Of a stretch of 49,711 nucleotides of DNA, positions 42,511-49,711 are shown piece by piece. Each line of letters begins with the position of its first letter. Position 1 is the first letter of the stretch. Below the pieces are notes generated by a model. It ran no database searches. It was not told the DNA's origin and worked only from the letters and a program-made list of their open reading frames with translations. Source of the DNA: JAEUIV01 sp033763795 (GTDB lineage Bacteria; Planctomycetota; Phycisphaerae; Phycisphaerales; UBA1924); the NCBI GenBank assembly GCA_033763795.1, contig JANRJV010000036.1:1-49711 (forward strand), written 5' to 3'. The position numbers and the translations under genes are program-made.

Positions 42511-42605
42511 CTGAGTGTCTCCGGGGCTTTGGGAAGAATCTCCGAGCGCCGAACGGGGCGCAACGGGTCGCGATACCGGAGCCGCATGTCAGGAGTTGCG
42601 GCCTT

Positions 42606-42620
42606 GTGCACATTGTGCAC
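42606..42620. promoter_or_regulatory. perfect palindrome GTGCACA-T-TGTGCAC, candidate operator
   Basis: 7-1-7 inverted repeat in the 165-bp gap between the divergent Tat-SDR and transporter genes. It lies 96 bp from one start codon and 56 bp from the other. Its position and symmetry suggest a dimeric repressor or activator site; no regulator gene is adjacent. Confidence 0.5.
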
Positions 42621-42662
42621 GAGCCGGCCCGCTGAGGCGAAACCCCGCCGACCTCCCGCGGT

Positions 42663-42669
42663 TACAAAT
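42663..42669 (+). promoter_or_regulatory. AT-rich -10-like element TACAAAT before the transporter GTG
   Basis: TACAAAT is the only AT-rich word in the region and ends 6-7 nt before the GTG. No Shine-Dalgarno is present. Confidence 0.35.
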
Positions 42670-42675
42670 CCCCGC

Positions 42676-44154
42676 GTGCCGCCCGAACCGTCATCGCCGC
42701 CGCCTCATGCCGGTCCGGCCCGGACCGGTCATCCGGCGCAGCGGCTCCTCCGCCGGCTCGTGCTGCTCAAAGCGGGCGAAGCGGCGCCGACGGCCTGGTC
42801 CGCCGGCTACTTCTTCTTCCTGCTGTTCTCGTACTACCTCATGCGCCCCCTGCGCGACGCGCTGGGAATCCGCGGCGACCTCGACAAGCTGCCCTGGCTC
42901 TGGACGGGGACGACCGTCGCGATGCTCGTCGCGGCTCCGGTGTTCGCGTTCGTCGTCTCGCGCGTGCCGAGGCGTCGCTTCCTGCCGCTGACGTACCGCT
43001 TTTTCACGCTGAACATCCTGGTCTTCTACGCGCTGCTCCAGTTGCTGCCCGACCACGGCAGGCGCAACGTGGGCTACGCCTTCTTTATCTGGACCAGTGT
43101 CTTCAACCTCTTCGCGGTCGCGGTCTTCTGGGGATTCATCGCCGACGTCTTCACGAACGAACAGGGACGCCGCCTCTTCGGCCCGATCGCGGTGGGCGGC
43201 ACGCTCGGCGCGATCGCGGGCAGTTCCGTCCCGGCGTTCCTCGCCAAGGAGATCGGCCCGTACAACATGCTGCTGATCGCCGCCGTCATGCTCGAGCTGG
43301 CGGTCGTCTGCGTGTCGAAGCTGGTCGGGCTCTTCGGGCTAGGCGGCACGTCGCGCGCCCGGGCGCTCGAGTGCGCCGCGTGCGGGACGGTCGTGACATC
43401 CGCGGCGGACGCCGCCTGCCCCGAGTGCGGTTCACCGGAGCGCCGCGAGCGGGCCGCAAGCGGCGGCGAACCGAGCTGGGGAGTCATGCAGGGGCTGGTG
43501 CTCATCGCGCGCTCGCCTTATCTGCAGGGCATGTGCGTGTACATGCTCGCGTACACCATCACGTCCACGTTCCTCTACTTCGAGCAGGCGCGGATCGTCA
43601 AGGAAACCGTCGCGGAGGACGCCCAGCGCACCGAGCTCTTCGGCCGCATCGACCTCGCCGGCAACATCCTCACGCTCATCACGCAGCTCACGATCACGGG
43701 TCGCCTGATGAGCACGCTGGGCGTCGGGCCGGCGCTCGTGTTCGTCCCCGCGCTGACGCTGGTGGGCTTCGTGGCTGTCTGGCTGGCGCCGACCTTCGCT
43801 TGGCCTCTGCTGACCGTGCTCGTCCTCTTCCAGGCGATCCGCCGATCCATGCACTTCGCGATCGATCGCCCCTCGCGCGAGATCCTGTACACGCCCCTGG
43901 GCCCCGACGAGAAGTACAAGAGCAAGAGCTTCATCGACACCTTCCTCTACCGCGGCGGCGACCTCATCGGCGCCTGGACGCCACGCAAGAGCGAGACCGT
44001 TCCGATCGAGTTCATCGCGGTCGCCGTCTCCGCCGTGTGGATCGCCTCCGCGGTGTTCCTGGCGTCGCGGCACGAGCGGATCCTGCGCAAGGGCGGCGAG
44101 CACTCGCCGGGCGGATCACTCCCGACGCCCACGTCGTCTCCGCGCGGCGCATGA
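42676..44154 (+). CDS. NTP/NDP-translocase-like MFS transporter with inserted zinc-ribbon motif
   Basis: 492 aa with about twelve transmembrane helices. SAGYFFFLLFSYYLMRPLRD near the N-terminus and the overall helix plan recall the ATP:ADP antiporter / Npt-like branch of the MFS found in free-living bacteria, often of unknown substrate. The central loop between helices 6 and 7 carries CAAC (C233, C236) and CPEC (C248, C251), a CX2C-X11-CX2C rubredoxin-knuckle pair that could bind zinc. GTG at 42676 is taken as the start; the long open frame upstream is not coding in character. Confidence 0.82.
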   Translation: MPPEPSSPPPHAGPARTGHPAQRLLRRLVLLKAGEAAPTAWSAGYFFFLLFSYYLMRPLRDALGIRGDLDKLPWLWTGTTVAMLVAAPVFAFVVSRVPRRRFLPLTYRFFTLNILVFYALLQLLPDHGRRNVGYAFFIWTSVFNLFAVAVFWGFIADVFTNEQGRRLFGPIAVGGTLGAIAGSSVPAFLAKEIGPYNMLLIAAVMLELAVVCVSKLVGLFGLGGTSRARALECAACGTVVTSAADAACPECGSPERRERAASGGEPSWGVMQGLVLIARSPYLQGMCVYMLAYTITSTFLYFEQARIVKETVAEDAQRTELFGRIDLAGNILTLITQLTITGRLMSTLGVGPALVFVPALTLVGFVAVWLAPTFAWPLLTVLVLFQAIRRSMHFAIDRPSREILYTPLGPDEKYKSKSFIDTFLYRGGDLIGAWTPRKSETVPIEFIAVAVSAVWIASAVFLASRHERILRKGGEHSPGGSLPTPTSSPRGA

Positions 44155-44164
44155 GACGCGCTCG

Positions 44165-45271
44165 TCAATCAGCCGCGTGAATCGCCGGAAGCATCGCGGC
44201 TCGACCGCGCTCCGCCCCGGCGGCGTCCGCCCCCACGATCGTCACGTGCCCCAGCTTGCGCCAGGGCCGGGGCTCTTTGCCGTACATGTGCAGCCGGGCG
44301 CCGGGGACCGCGAGGATCGCCCGCTCGTCGGGCTCGGCGCCGATGACGTTGAGCATGCACGCGTGGCCCAGCGCCGCGGTCGAGCCCAGCGGCAGCCCCA
44401 GCACCGCGCGCACGTGGTTCTCGAACTGGCTGCACGATGCCCCCTCGATCGTCCAGTGTCCGCTGTTGTGCACGCGGCAGGCCATCTCGTTGGCGATGAG
44501 CGTGCCGCCCTGCTCGAAGAACTCGATCGCCAGCACGCCCACGTAGCTCAGACGCGCCAGCACGAGCCGCGCGTACGACTCGGCCTGTTCCTGCAGCCGC
44601 GGCGTGATCGACGGGGCCGGCGCGATGCTCTCGCGCAGGATCCCCCGCGCGTGGCGGTTCTGCGTCAGCGGGTAGAACGCCGTTGCCCCGTCCGCCGCCC
44701 GCACGGCGATGATGGATACCTCGCGGTCGAACGGCACGAACTGCTCAAGGATCAGCGGCACGCCCCCCAGCACGTCCCACGCTTCCTGCACCCCCGCTGC
44801 GTCCCGGATGACGAACTGCCCCTTGCCATCGTACCCCAGGCGGCGCGTCTTGAGCACCGCCGGCAGGCCGCAGTACCGGGCCGCCGCGTCGAGCCCGGGT
44901 CGCGTTTCAACCGCGGCGAAGCGCGGCGTCGGGATGCCCAGGGACTGCAGCAGGACCTTCTCGCTCAGGCGCTCCTGCGCCGCGGCGAGCGCCGCTTCCC
45001 CCGGGAAGAAAGGCACCCGTCCCGCCAGCGCGCGGGCCGCGCTCGCGGGCACATTCTCGAACTCGACCGTGGCGACCGTCGCGCCGCGCACGAGCCGCGC
45101 CAAGGCCGCCTCGTCGTCGTAGGCGCCGACGATGAGCTCGCCCACGTCGCGCGCCGGGCACGCCGGGTCCGGATCAAGAAAGCGGAAGCGCACACCCATG
45201 GGCACGCCCGCCAGCGCCAGCATGCGCCCGAGCTGCCCGCCGCCCAGCACCGCGACGAGGGTGTTCCTCAT
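44165..45271 (-). CDS. purK: N5-carboxyaminoimidazole ribonucleotide synthase
   Basis: ATP-grasp enzyme converting AIR and bicarbonate to N5-CAIR in purine synthesis. 368 aa. The N-terminus VAVLGGGQLGRMLALAG, VEFENVP, KTRRLGYDGKGQ, IAIEFFEQGG-type ATP-grasp elements (here VLAIEFFEQGG), NEMACRVHNSGHWTIEG and the C-terminal HMYGKEPRPWRKLGHVT are all family hallmarks. ATG at 45271 overlaps the purE stop (ATGA), giving the classic coupled purE-purK pair. Confidence 0.97.
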   Translation of the reverse strand: MRNTLVAVLGGGQLGRMLALAGVPMGVRFRFLDPDPACPARDVGELIVGAYDDEAALARLVRGATVATVEFENVPASAARALAGRVPFFPGEAALAAAQERLSEKVLLQSLGIPTPRFAAVETRPGLDAAARYCGLPAVLKTRRLGYDGKGQFVIRDAAGVQEAWDVLGGVPLILEQFVPFDREVSIIAVRAADGATAFYPLTQNRHARGILRESIAPAPSITPRLQEQAESYARLVLARLSYVGVLAIEFFEQGGTLIANEMACRVHNSGHWTIEGASCSQFENHVRAVLGLPLGSTAALGHACMLNVIGAEPDERAILAVPGARLHMYGKEPRPWRKLGHVTIVGADAAGAERGRAAMLPAIHAAD

Positions 45272-45810
45272 GCCAGCCCGGGCCCGCCTTGCGCCGCGCC
45301 CGACGCCCGCGGGTCGGGCTGATCCAGCACCCGCCGCGTCTGCTCGGCGCGATACTTCGTGAGCGCCGCCGCCACGTCGGCGTGATCGTGCGCAAGAATG
45401 GCGGCGGCCAGCAGCGCCGCGTTGATCGCGCCGGCCCGGCCGATCGCCAGCGTCCCCACGGGCACGCCCGCCGGCATCTGCACGATCGAGAGCAGCGAGT
45501 CGACCCCCCGCAGCATCGCGCTCTCGACCGGCACGCCCAGCACGGGCAGCTCGGTCTTGGCGGCGCACATGCCCGGCAGGTGAGCCGCCCCGCCCGCCCC
45601 GGCGATGATGACCCGCAGGCCCCGCCGCTGCGCCCCGGCCGCGTACTCAAAGAGAAGGTCGGGCGTGCGGTGCGCGCTCACGACCCGCGTCTCGTGCGCG
45701 ACGCCCAGCGCCCCGAGCGTCGACGACGCGTGGGCCATCGTTTCCCAGTCGGAGACCGACCCCATGATGATCCCAACGAGCGGGCGCGATGCGTCGGCGG
45801 GCGTGTTCAC
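45268..45810 (-). CDS. purE: N5-carboxyaminoimidazole ribonucleotide mutase
   Basis: Class I PurE, moving the carboxylate of N5-CAIR to give CAIR. 180 aa. Active-site stretches are GIIMGSVSDWETM, VVSAHRTPD, AGAGGAAHLPGM and GVPVESAMLRG. A C-terminal extension of about 15 residues is Gly/Ala/Pro-rich. GTG at 45810 has TAGGAT 7 nt upstream, identical to the element before psd and rnpB. It lies 21 bp downstream of the pyruvate-kinase-like gene. Confidence 0.97.
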   Translation of the reverse strand: MNTPADASRPLVGIIMGSVSDWETMAHASSTLGALGVAHETRVVSAHRTPDLLFEYAAGAQRRGLRVIIAGAGGAAHLPGMCAAKTELPVLGVPVESAMLRGVDSLLSIVQMPAGVPVGTLAIGRAGAINAALLAAAILAHDHADVAAALTKYRAEQTRRVLDQPDPRASGAAQGGPGLA

Positions 45811-45817
45811 ACCTCTG

Positions 45818-45823
45818 ATCCTA
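45818..45823 (-). promoter_or_regulatory. -10-like hexamer TAGGAT before purE
   Basis: TAGGAT ends 7 nt before the GTG. Its AGGA or the following GAGG could instead be a short ribosome site. Confidence 0.35.
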
Positions 45824-45831
45824 ACGCGCGG

Positions 45832-47700
45832 TCACGCCGTGGGCCGGGCCTCGGGCGCCCCGGCCACGCGCAGGGGCCTGAGCAGCGGGCTCTTCTTGAA
45901 CTGGTGCGCCTCCATCCGCCGCAGGATGTTGTCGAGCGTGCGCACGGCGTCGCCCACGAAGGGCCCCTTGTTCAGCATCACGCACTCGGCCCGCTCGCCC
46001 ATCGCCGCGTCCGTCACTTCCGCCCGCGAGGGCCTGCCCGTCTTGGCCAGCGTCTCCAGAACCTGCGTCGCCCAGATGACCGGCATGTGCGCCGCCTCGC
46101 ACAGCCACAGCATCTCTTCCTGCACCTCCGCCATCCGCTCGTACCCCACCTCGACCGCCAGGTCGCCCCGCGCGATCATCACGCCCGTGCGCGGCGAGCG
46201 CATCGCCGCCAGCAGCAGCTCGGGCAGCCGGCGGAACGCACGCTCGGTCTCGATCTTGAGGACCAGTCCCGGCGGATCGCTCGTCAGGGCCCCCAGCGCG
46301 GCCCGGAGCTCATCGACGTCCGACACGCGCTGCACGAACGAGAGCGCCACGACGTCCGCGTGCCGCGCGACGAAGCGCAGGTCGGCCCGGTCCTTCTCCG
46401 TGAGCGCCGTCAGCCGGAGGGCGGTGTCGGGCAGGTTGATGCCCTTGTCGGCGCGCAGCTTGGCGGGGGGCTCGCCCTGCGAGGGCGCGTGCGTGATCTC
46501 CACGGCGAGGCCCCGGTCGGCGACCTCGCGCGCCACCCCCCCGATCTTCCCGTCGTCGAACCACAGCCGCTCTCCCACGCGCACGTCCAGCAGCACCTCG
46601 GGGATCAGGCATCCGATCGACGCCGGCTCGCCGTCGCGGGCCGGTCGGCCCGGGAGGTCGTCGCGGCGCAGGATCAGCGTGTCGCCCCGGTTCAGCAGGA
46701 TCGCCTGCTCCAGCGGCTCGACCTGGCCCACCGCGGCGTCCGTCGCGCTCGACCGCGCGTGCAGCCGCGACCCCATCGTCACGTACGCGGACTTGGTCGT
46801 CTCGGCGAGGACGCAGCCGTCCTCCGTGCGCTCGAGGACGGTCATGTCCCGCCCCCGCGAACGCAGGTCCGTGACCGTCACGCGGTCGCCCGGCCCCAGC
46901 GCGGCGAGCCATCGCCCGTCACTCACCGGGAGCAGCGTCTCCGACGCCGAGGCCCGGCCCGCCCACCCCGGCGGCGTGAGCCTCAGCCGCACCGGGCGCA
47001 CGACGCGGCCCAGCGCGTCGCGCGTGGGCGACCACTTCAGCACGCGGGGCCCCGGCTCGATGGGCCCCGTCCGCAGCTTGGGCCCGGCCAGGTCCATCAT
47101 CACGAGGCAGGGCCGGCCCCCGGGCCGCGGCGCCGCGTGCACGTTCCGGATCATGCGCTCCCACGTCAGGGCGTCGTCGTGCGCGCAGTTGATGCGGGCC
47201 ACGTCCATCCCGTGGTGCACGAGCGAGGCGCACAGCTCCGGGTCGTCGGCCGCTTCGCTCGGAAGCGTCACCATAATGCGCACGCGCCGCGTCGCGGGCC
47301 GGGGACCCAGGAGCGCCGCCGTGTGCCGCTCCAGCGCCGTCGATGCCGGCTCGACCGGCGCCTTGGGGCGCGCTTCCCACCGTTCGCCGAGCAGCCCTGC
47401 GACGAGTCCGCGCACCGCGTCGACGCTCGCGGCGACCCGCGCCTCGGCCCGGCCCAGGGACGAGAACCCCGCCGCCGTCAGCCGCGCCTGCAGCCGGCGG
47501 ATGTCCCGGCGTCGCAGCGCCAGGTAGTGAACGAGATTGACGGCGCTCTCACGCTGCGGCCCGGGGATCTCGGCGAGCCCGGGCTCGAGCTGCCGCTCCA
47601 GCTCCGTCATCTCCTCCCGAAGTTCGGTGAGCTCGTCGTAGAGCGCTTCGAGCTCCCCGGCGGGCGGCGGAGCGGGCGGCTGCTGGACCGGGGCGGGCAT
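45832..47700 (-). CDS. atypical pyruvate-kinase-like protein with N-terminal extension
   Basis: 622 aa versus about 470 for typical PykF/A. An N-terminal helical extension of about 135 residues precedes the barrel. Barrel motifs are recognisable but altered: RINCAHDD (169-176; usual RxNxSHG), DLAGPKLRTG (203-212; usual DTKGPExRTG), DKGINLPD (418-425), LKIE with the catalytic Lys482, IARGDLAVEVG (509-519), and RPSRAEVTDAA (556-566) leading to VMLNKGPF where VMLSGETA is expected. An enlarged B-domain spans about 213-400. The C-terminal allosteric domain is missing. It lies 21 bp upstream of purE. It may be a true kinase, a phosphoenolpyruvate-binding relative or a different transferase. Confidence 0.85.
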   Translation of the reverse strand: MPAPVQQPPAPPPAGELEALYDELTELREEMTELERQLEPGLAEIPGPQRESAVNLVHYLALRRRDIRRLQARLTAAGFSSLGRAEARVAASVDAVRGLVAGLLGERWEARPKAPVEPASTALERHTAALLGPRPATRRVRIMVTLPSEAADDPELCASLVHHGMDVARINCAHDDALTWERMIRNVHAAPRPGGRPCLVMMDLAGPKLRTGPIEPGPRVLKWSPTRDALGRVVRPVRLRLTPPGWAGRASASETLLPVSDGRWLAALGPGDRVTVTDLRSRGRDMTVLERTEDGCVLAETTKSAYVTMGSRLHARSSATDAAVGQVEPLEQAILLNRGDTLILRRDDLPGRPARDGEPASIGCLIPEVLLDVRVGERLWFDDGKIGGVAREVADRGLAVEITHAPSQGEPPAKLRADKGINLPDTALRLTALTEKDRADLRFVARHADVVALSFVQRVSDVDELRAALGALTSDPPGLVLKIETERAFRRLPELLLAAMRSPRTGVMIARGDLAVEVGYERMAEVQEEMLWLCEAAHMPVIWATQVLETLAKTGRPSRAEVTDAAMGERAECVMLNKGPFVGDAVRTLDNILRRMEAHQFKKSPLLRPLRVAGAPEARPTA

Positions 47701-47720
47701 GTCTACATCATCGCCCCTCC

Positions 47721-47746
47721 CGCGGCCCCGTCAACGCGGCCGCGGC
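47721..47746. other. perfect 8-bp hairpin between M1 peptidase and pyruvate-kinase-like genes
   Basis: CCGCGGCC (47721-47728) and GGCCGCGG (47739-47746) enclose a 10-nt loop. It lies 15 nt past the M1 gene's stop. No T-run follows, so intrinsic termination is doubtful. Confidence 0.35.
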
Positions 47747-47760
47747 TGCCGACGCAAGGC

Positions 47761-49711
47761 TCAGGGGCACGCCTGCCCGAACGCGGTCAGGACCTGCGTG
47801 ATGTCCTGGAAATCGACCGTGCCGTCAGCGTTGGCGTCGCCGGGCCCGGTCGACGGGGTGTAGACCGTCGAGAAGAACTGCAGCACGCTGGAGATGTCGG
47901 CAAAGTCCCGGTCGCCGTCGCCGTCCGCATCGCCCGGGCACGAGGCCGGCGGCACGAGGAAGGTGAACGACGCGATGCCGCCCGGCTCGCCGTTGCCCGA
48001 GGGGAACGACGGGACCGACGGGGACGCCAGCTCGCCGTCGAGCGCCTTGCCCGAGGCCGTCTCCGTGACCGAATCGAGCACCCGCACCGTGTACGTATCC
48101 GGGGCGAGCGGCTGGGCGAAGCTCAGCCGGGCGCGGCGGGTCGTCGGGTCGTACGCCAGCGTTCCCGCGACGGGCCCCTGCGCCACGCCGCTGACCGTGA
48201 CCGCCCCCGCGGGCACCGACACGGACTTGTGGAAGAACACATCCACCGCGGACACCGCGCCGGGTTCGAGCGTCGCGCCCGGCTCCGGCACCGTCCGCAC
48301 GATCGCGGGCGGGCCCTCGACGAAGGTGGTCGAGCTGTTCGCCGAGGAGAGGATCCATGGCGTCGGGTCGAACTGCACCGTGCTCACGCCCGAGGACACC
48401 GGGAGCAGGAACCACTCCGTCCGGGCGTCGTTCTGGACCACGCGGGTGAACGGCGCGCCCGAGACGGGCGTGACGACGATGTCCATGGGCATCGCGAAGG
48501 TGGGCAGGGCGGCGGACTGCGTCTGGCGGAGGTAGACCTCGATGTAGGTCTGGCCGTTGACCGTAACCTGCCTCCACGCGCGCGAGTAGGCGGGGTACCC
48601 GCCCTTGTAGATCCACTGATCGAAAAACCGGAACAGGTCGAGCCCCGACACGTCCTCGCACACCTGGCGGAAGTCGTCGGTCGTCGCGCTCTGATACTCG
48701 AACCGCGCGCGGTACTCGGCGAGGATCGCGAAGAACGTCGCGTCGCCCACCACGCGCCGGAGCATGTGCAGCACCCACGCGGGCTTCCGGTACGAGAGGC
48801 TGGTCGAGAAGATCCGGTTCAGGTCGGCGTTGTCCAGGGGCTCGGGGATGTAGACGCTCAGCGTCGTCGCGAGCGACGGGCGGCGTGAGGCCATCGCCGA
48901 GTGCAGCGCCGGCAGGCCCGTGCTGCCGGGCTTGCGCTCCAGCCACAGGGCCTCGGAATAGGTCGCGAAGCCCTCGTTCAGCCAGATGTGGTTCCACGAG
49001 GCGCAGGTGATCATGTCGCCCCACCACTGGTGGCCCAGCTCGTGGGCGGTGAGCGACTCCGAAAAGCCCCCCTGCCCGGTGATGGTCTGATGCTCCATGC
49101 CCCCGCCGAAGGCGAACTGGTAGATCCCGTACTTCTCGTTGATGAAGGGGTAGAGGCCGTAGATCGTGCGGAAGGTCGCGAGCATGTCGCGGCAGAGCAG
49201 CCAGCCGTTGCGGTTCTGCTCCGTGTTCGAGTTGGGATAGATGAAGAACTCCAGGGGCATCACGCCGCCGCCCCAGTCGTACGTCGAGCTGAACCGTGCG
49301 TAGTTCGTCGTGCTGAACGAGTAGAGATACGTCGCGGTGGGGTACTCCGTCTTCCAGTACCACTCGCTGCGCCCGCCGGCGACGGGCGTGACGCTCATCA
49401 GCTTGCCGTTGGCGGCGACCGACAGGCTCGACGGCACGGTGTACCGCATGTCGGCGGTGCTCTTGTCGCGGTTGTCGTCCTTCGTGGGCCACCACGTGTA
49501 GGCGAACTCGGTCTCGCTGAGGGTGGAGACCAGAGGCTGGCCCCCCTGCGTTGTGAAGACGATCGAGTCGAAGCCGTTGTTCTGCGGGAAGCCGGAGTAC
49601 TCGACCCGCAGCAGGAACTCCTCGCCGCTGGCGTACGCGCGGTCGAGCGTGCAGATCAGGTTCGCCGCGTCGGGCTGCGACGCGTTGATGGGCACGTTGT
49701 TCACGGTGATG
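47761..49711 (-). CDS. M1-family zinc aminopeptidase with Ig-like and dockerin-like C-terminus (N-terminus cut by window edge)
   Basis: The frame is open to the window edge, so the N-terminal part, including any signal peptide, is missing; about 650 residues are visible. The exopeptidase motif GGMEHQ (usual GAMEN) and the zinc site HELGHQWWGD with the third ligand in NEGFATYSE (18 residues on) are intact, as is a C-terminal DVSGLDLFRFFDQWIYKGG. A SbsA-type Ig-like domain (Big_5, from about PAIVRTVPEPGATL to ASGKALDGEL) follows, then a dockerin pair beginning CPGDADGDGDRDFADIS and GDANADGTVDFQDIT, ending QACP. Probably secreted or surface-bound; it degrades peptides. Confidence 0.93.
   Translation of the reverse strand, partial: ITVNNVPINASQPDAANLICTLDRAYASGEEFLLRVEYSGFPQNNGFDSIVFTTQGGQPLVSTLSETEFAYTWWPTKDDNRDKSTADMRYTVPSSLSVAANGKLMSVTPVAGGRSEWYWKTEYPTATYLYSFSTTNYARFSSTYDWGGGVMPLEFFIYPNSNTEQNRNGWLLCRDMLATFRTIYGLYPFINEKYGIYQFAFGGGMEHQTITGQGGFSESLTAHELGHQWWGDMITCASWNHIWLNEGFATYSEALWLERKPGSTGLPALHSAMASRRPSLATTLSVYIPEPLDNADLNRIFSTSLSYRKPAWVLHMLRRVVGDATFFAILAEYRARFEYQSATTDDFRQVCEDVSGLDLFRFFDQWIYKGGYPAYSRAWRQVTVNGQTYIEVYLRQTQSAALPTFAMPMDIVVTPVSGAPFTRVVQNDARTEWFLLPVSSGVSTVQFDPTPWILSSANSSTTFVEGPPAIVRTVPEPGATLEPGAVSAVDVFFHKSVSVPAGAVTVSGVAQGPVAGTLAYDPTTRRARLSFAQPLAPDTYTVRVLDSVTETASGKALDGELASPSVPSFPSGNGEPGGIASFTFLVPPASCPGDADGDGDRDFADISSVLQFFSTVYTPSTGPGDANADGTVDFQDITQVLTAFGQACP

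Noticed and set aside
45289..48888. A very long open frame on the plus strand (about 1,200 codons) opposite purE, the pyruvate-kinase-like gene and the M1 gene
   Set aside because: Its translation is Arg/Gly/Ala/Pro/His-rich low complexity without motifs. The minus strand has clear protein families across the whole span. It is a GC-rich antisense shadow.
1..49711. CRISPR array, insertion sequences, prophage or integrative element
   Set aside because: No repeat-spacer pattern, transposase, integrase or direct-repeat att sites next to the two tRNAs were seen. Composition looks uniform.

Overview
The window looks like chromosome from a Gram-negative, GC-rich member of the Planctomycetota, most probably the Phycisphaerae. 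This is inferred from sequence features, not from a database match. The supporting features are: lpxA and several outer-membrane proteins (TolC type, DUF481 barrel); a prepilin-like protein with the planctomycete H-X9-DG motif; two exported proteins ending in dockerin-like GDADGD repeats; a small protein with a PEP-CTERM-like tail; a Tat-exported NAD-type epimerase; and many FHA/SpoIIE/STAS/NtrC-type signalling proteins. Housekeeping genes (purH, purE, purK, ribE, rpiA, rpsT, rnpB, rlmE, two tRNAs) are scattered among them. There is no insertion sequence, prophage, integrase or CRISPR array, and composition looks even throughout. Both edges cut genes: an MCP on the left and an M1 aminopeptidase on the right.

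Layout. 1-3.8 kb: a chemoreceptor, a STAS protein, an orphan beta-class DNA methyltransferase, and tRNA-Ala(GGC) with its own promoter and terminator. 3.8-9.8 kb (minus strand): a tight run of tyrosine phosphatase, GT-C glycosyltransferase, psd, pssA, a DUF486 membrane protein and an FHA-GAF-SpoIIE phosphatase; psd and pssA make phosphatidylethanolamine from CDP-diacylglycerol. 9.8-14.8 kb (minus): an old-yellow-enzyme oxidoreductase, an HNH nuclease, purH and a PQQ-repeat lipoprotein. 15-21 kb: ribE (+), then minus-strand gluQ, DUF192 lipoprotein, a second SpoIIE phosphatase and lpxA, then a pterin dehydratase (+) and a Gfo/Idh-like protein (-). 21.0-21.5 kb: RNase P RNA. 21.7-24 kb: the PEP-CTERM-like protein, a beta-helix secreted protein and rlmE. 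24.3-31 kb (+): a MacA-MacB-TolC type export operon and a DUF481 barrel. 31-35.5 kb: a methyltransferase and secreted-protein pair, a SpoU methylase, rpiA, a CPBP protease and rpsT. 35.7-41.3 kb (+): tRNA-Arg(ACG), then a compact block of H-X9-DG prepilin, NtrB-like kinase, NtrC-like sigma-54 activator and a translationally coupled dockerin protein. 41.3-49.7 kb: a Tat-exported SDR, a nucleotide-transporter-like MFS protein with an inserted zinc-ribbon motif, purK/purE, an atypical long pyruvate kinase and the M1 peptidase.

The points most worth following up are: (i) several genes without a Shine-Dalgarno sequence carry a TANNNT -10-like hexamer 6-8 nt before the start codon, the arrangement expected for leaderless transcription, and the same hexamer types precede the tRNAs and rnpB; (ii) the prepilin / two-component / dockerin block; (iii) the pyruvate-kinase-like protein with altered active-site motifs upstream of purEK; (iv) the CX2C-X11-CX2C insertion in the transporter; (v) a perfect GTGCACA-T-TGTGCAC palindrome between two divergent genes. 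All functional links are inferences from sequence and gene order.
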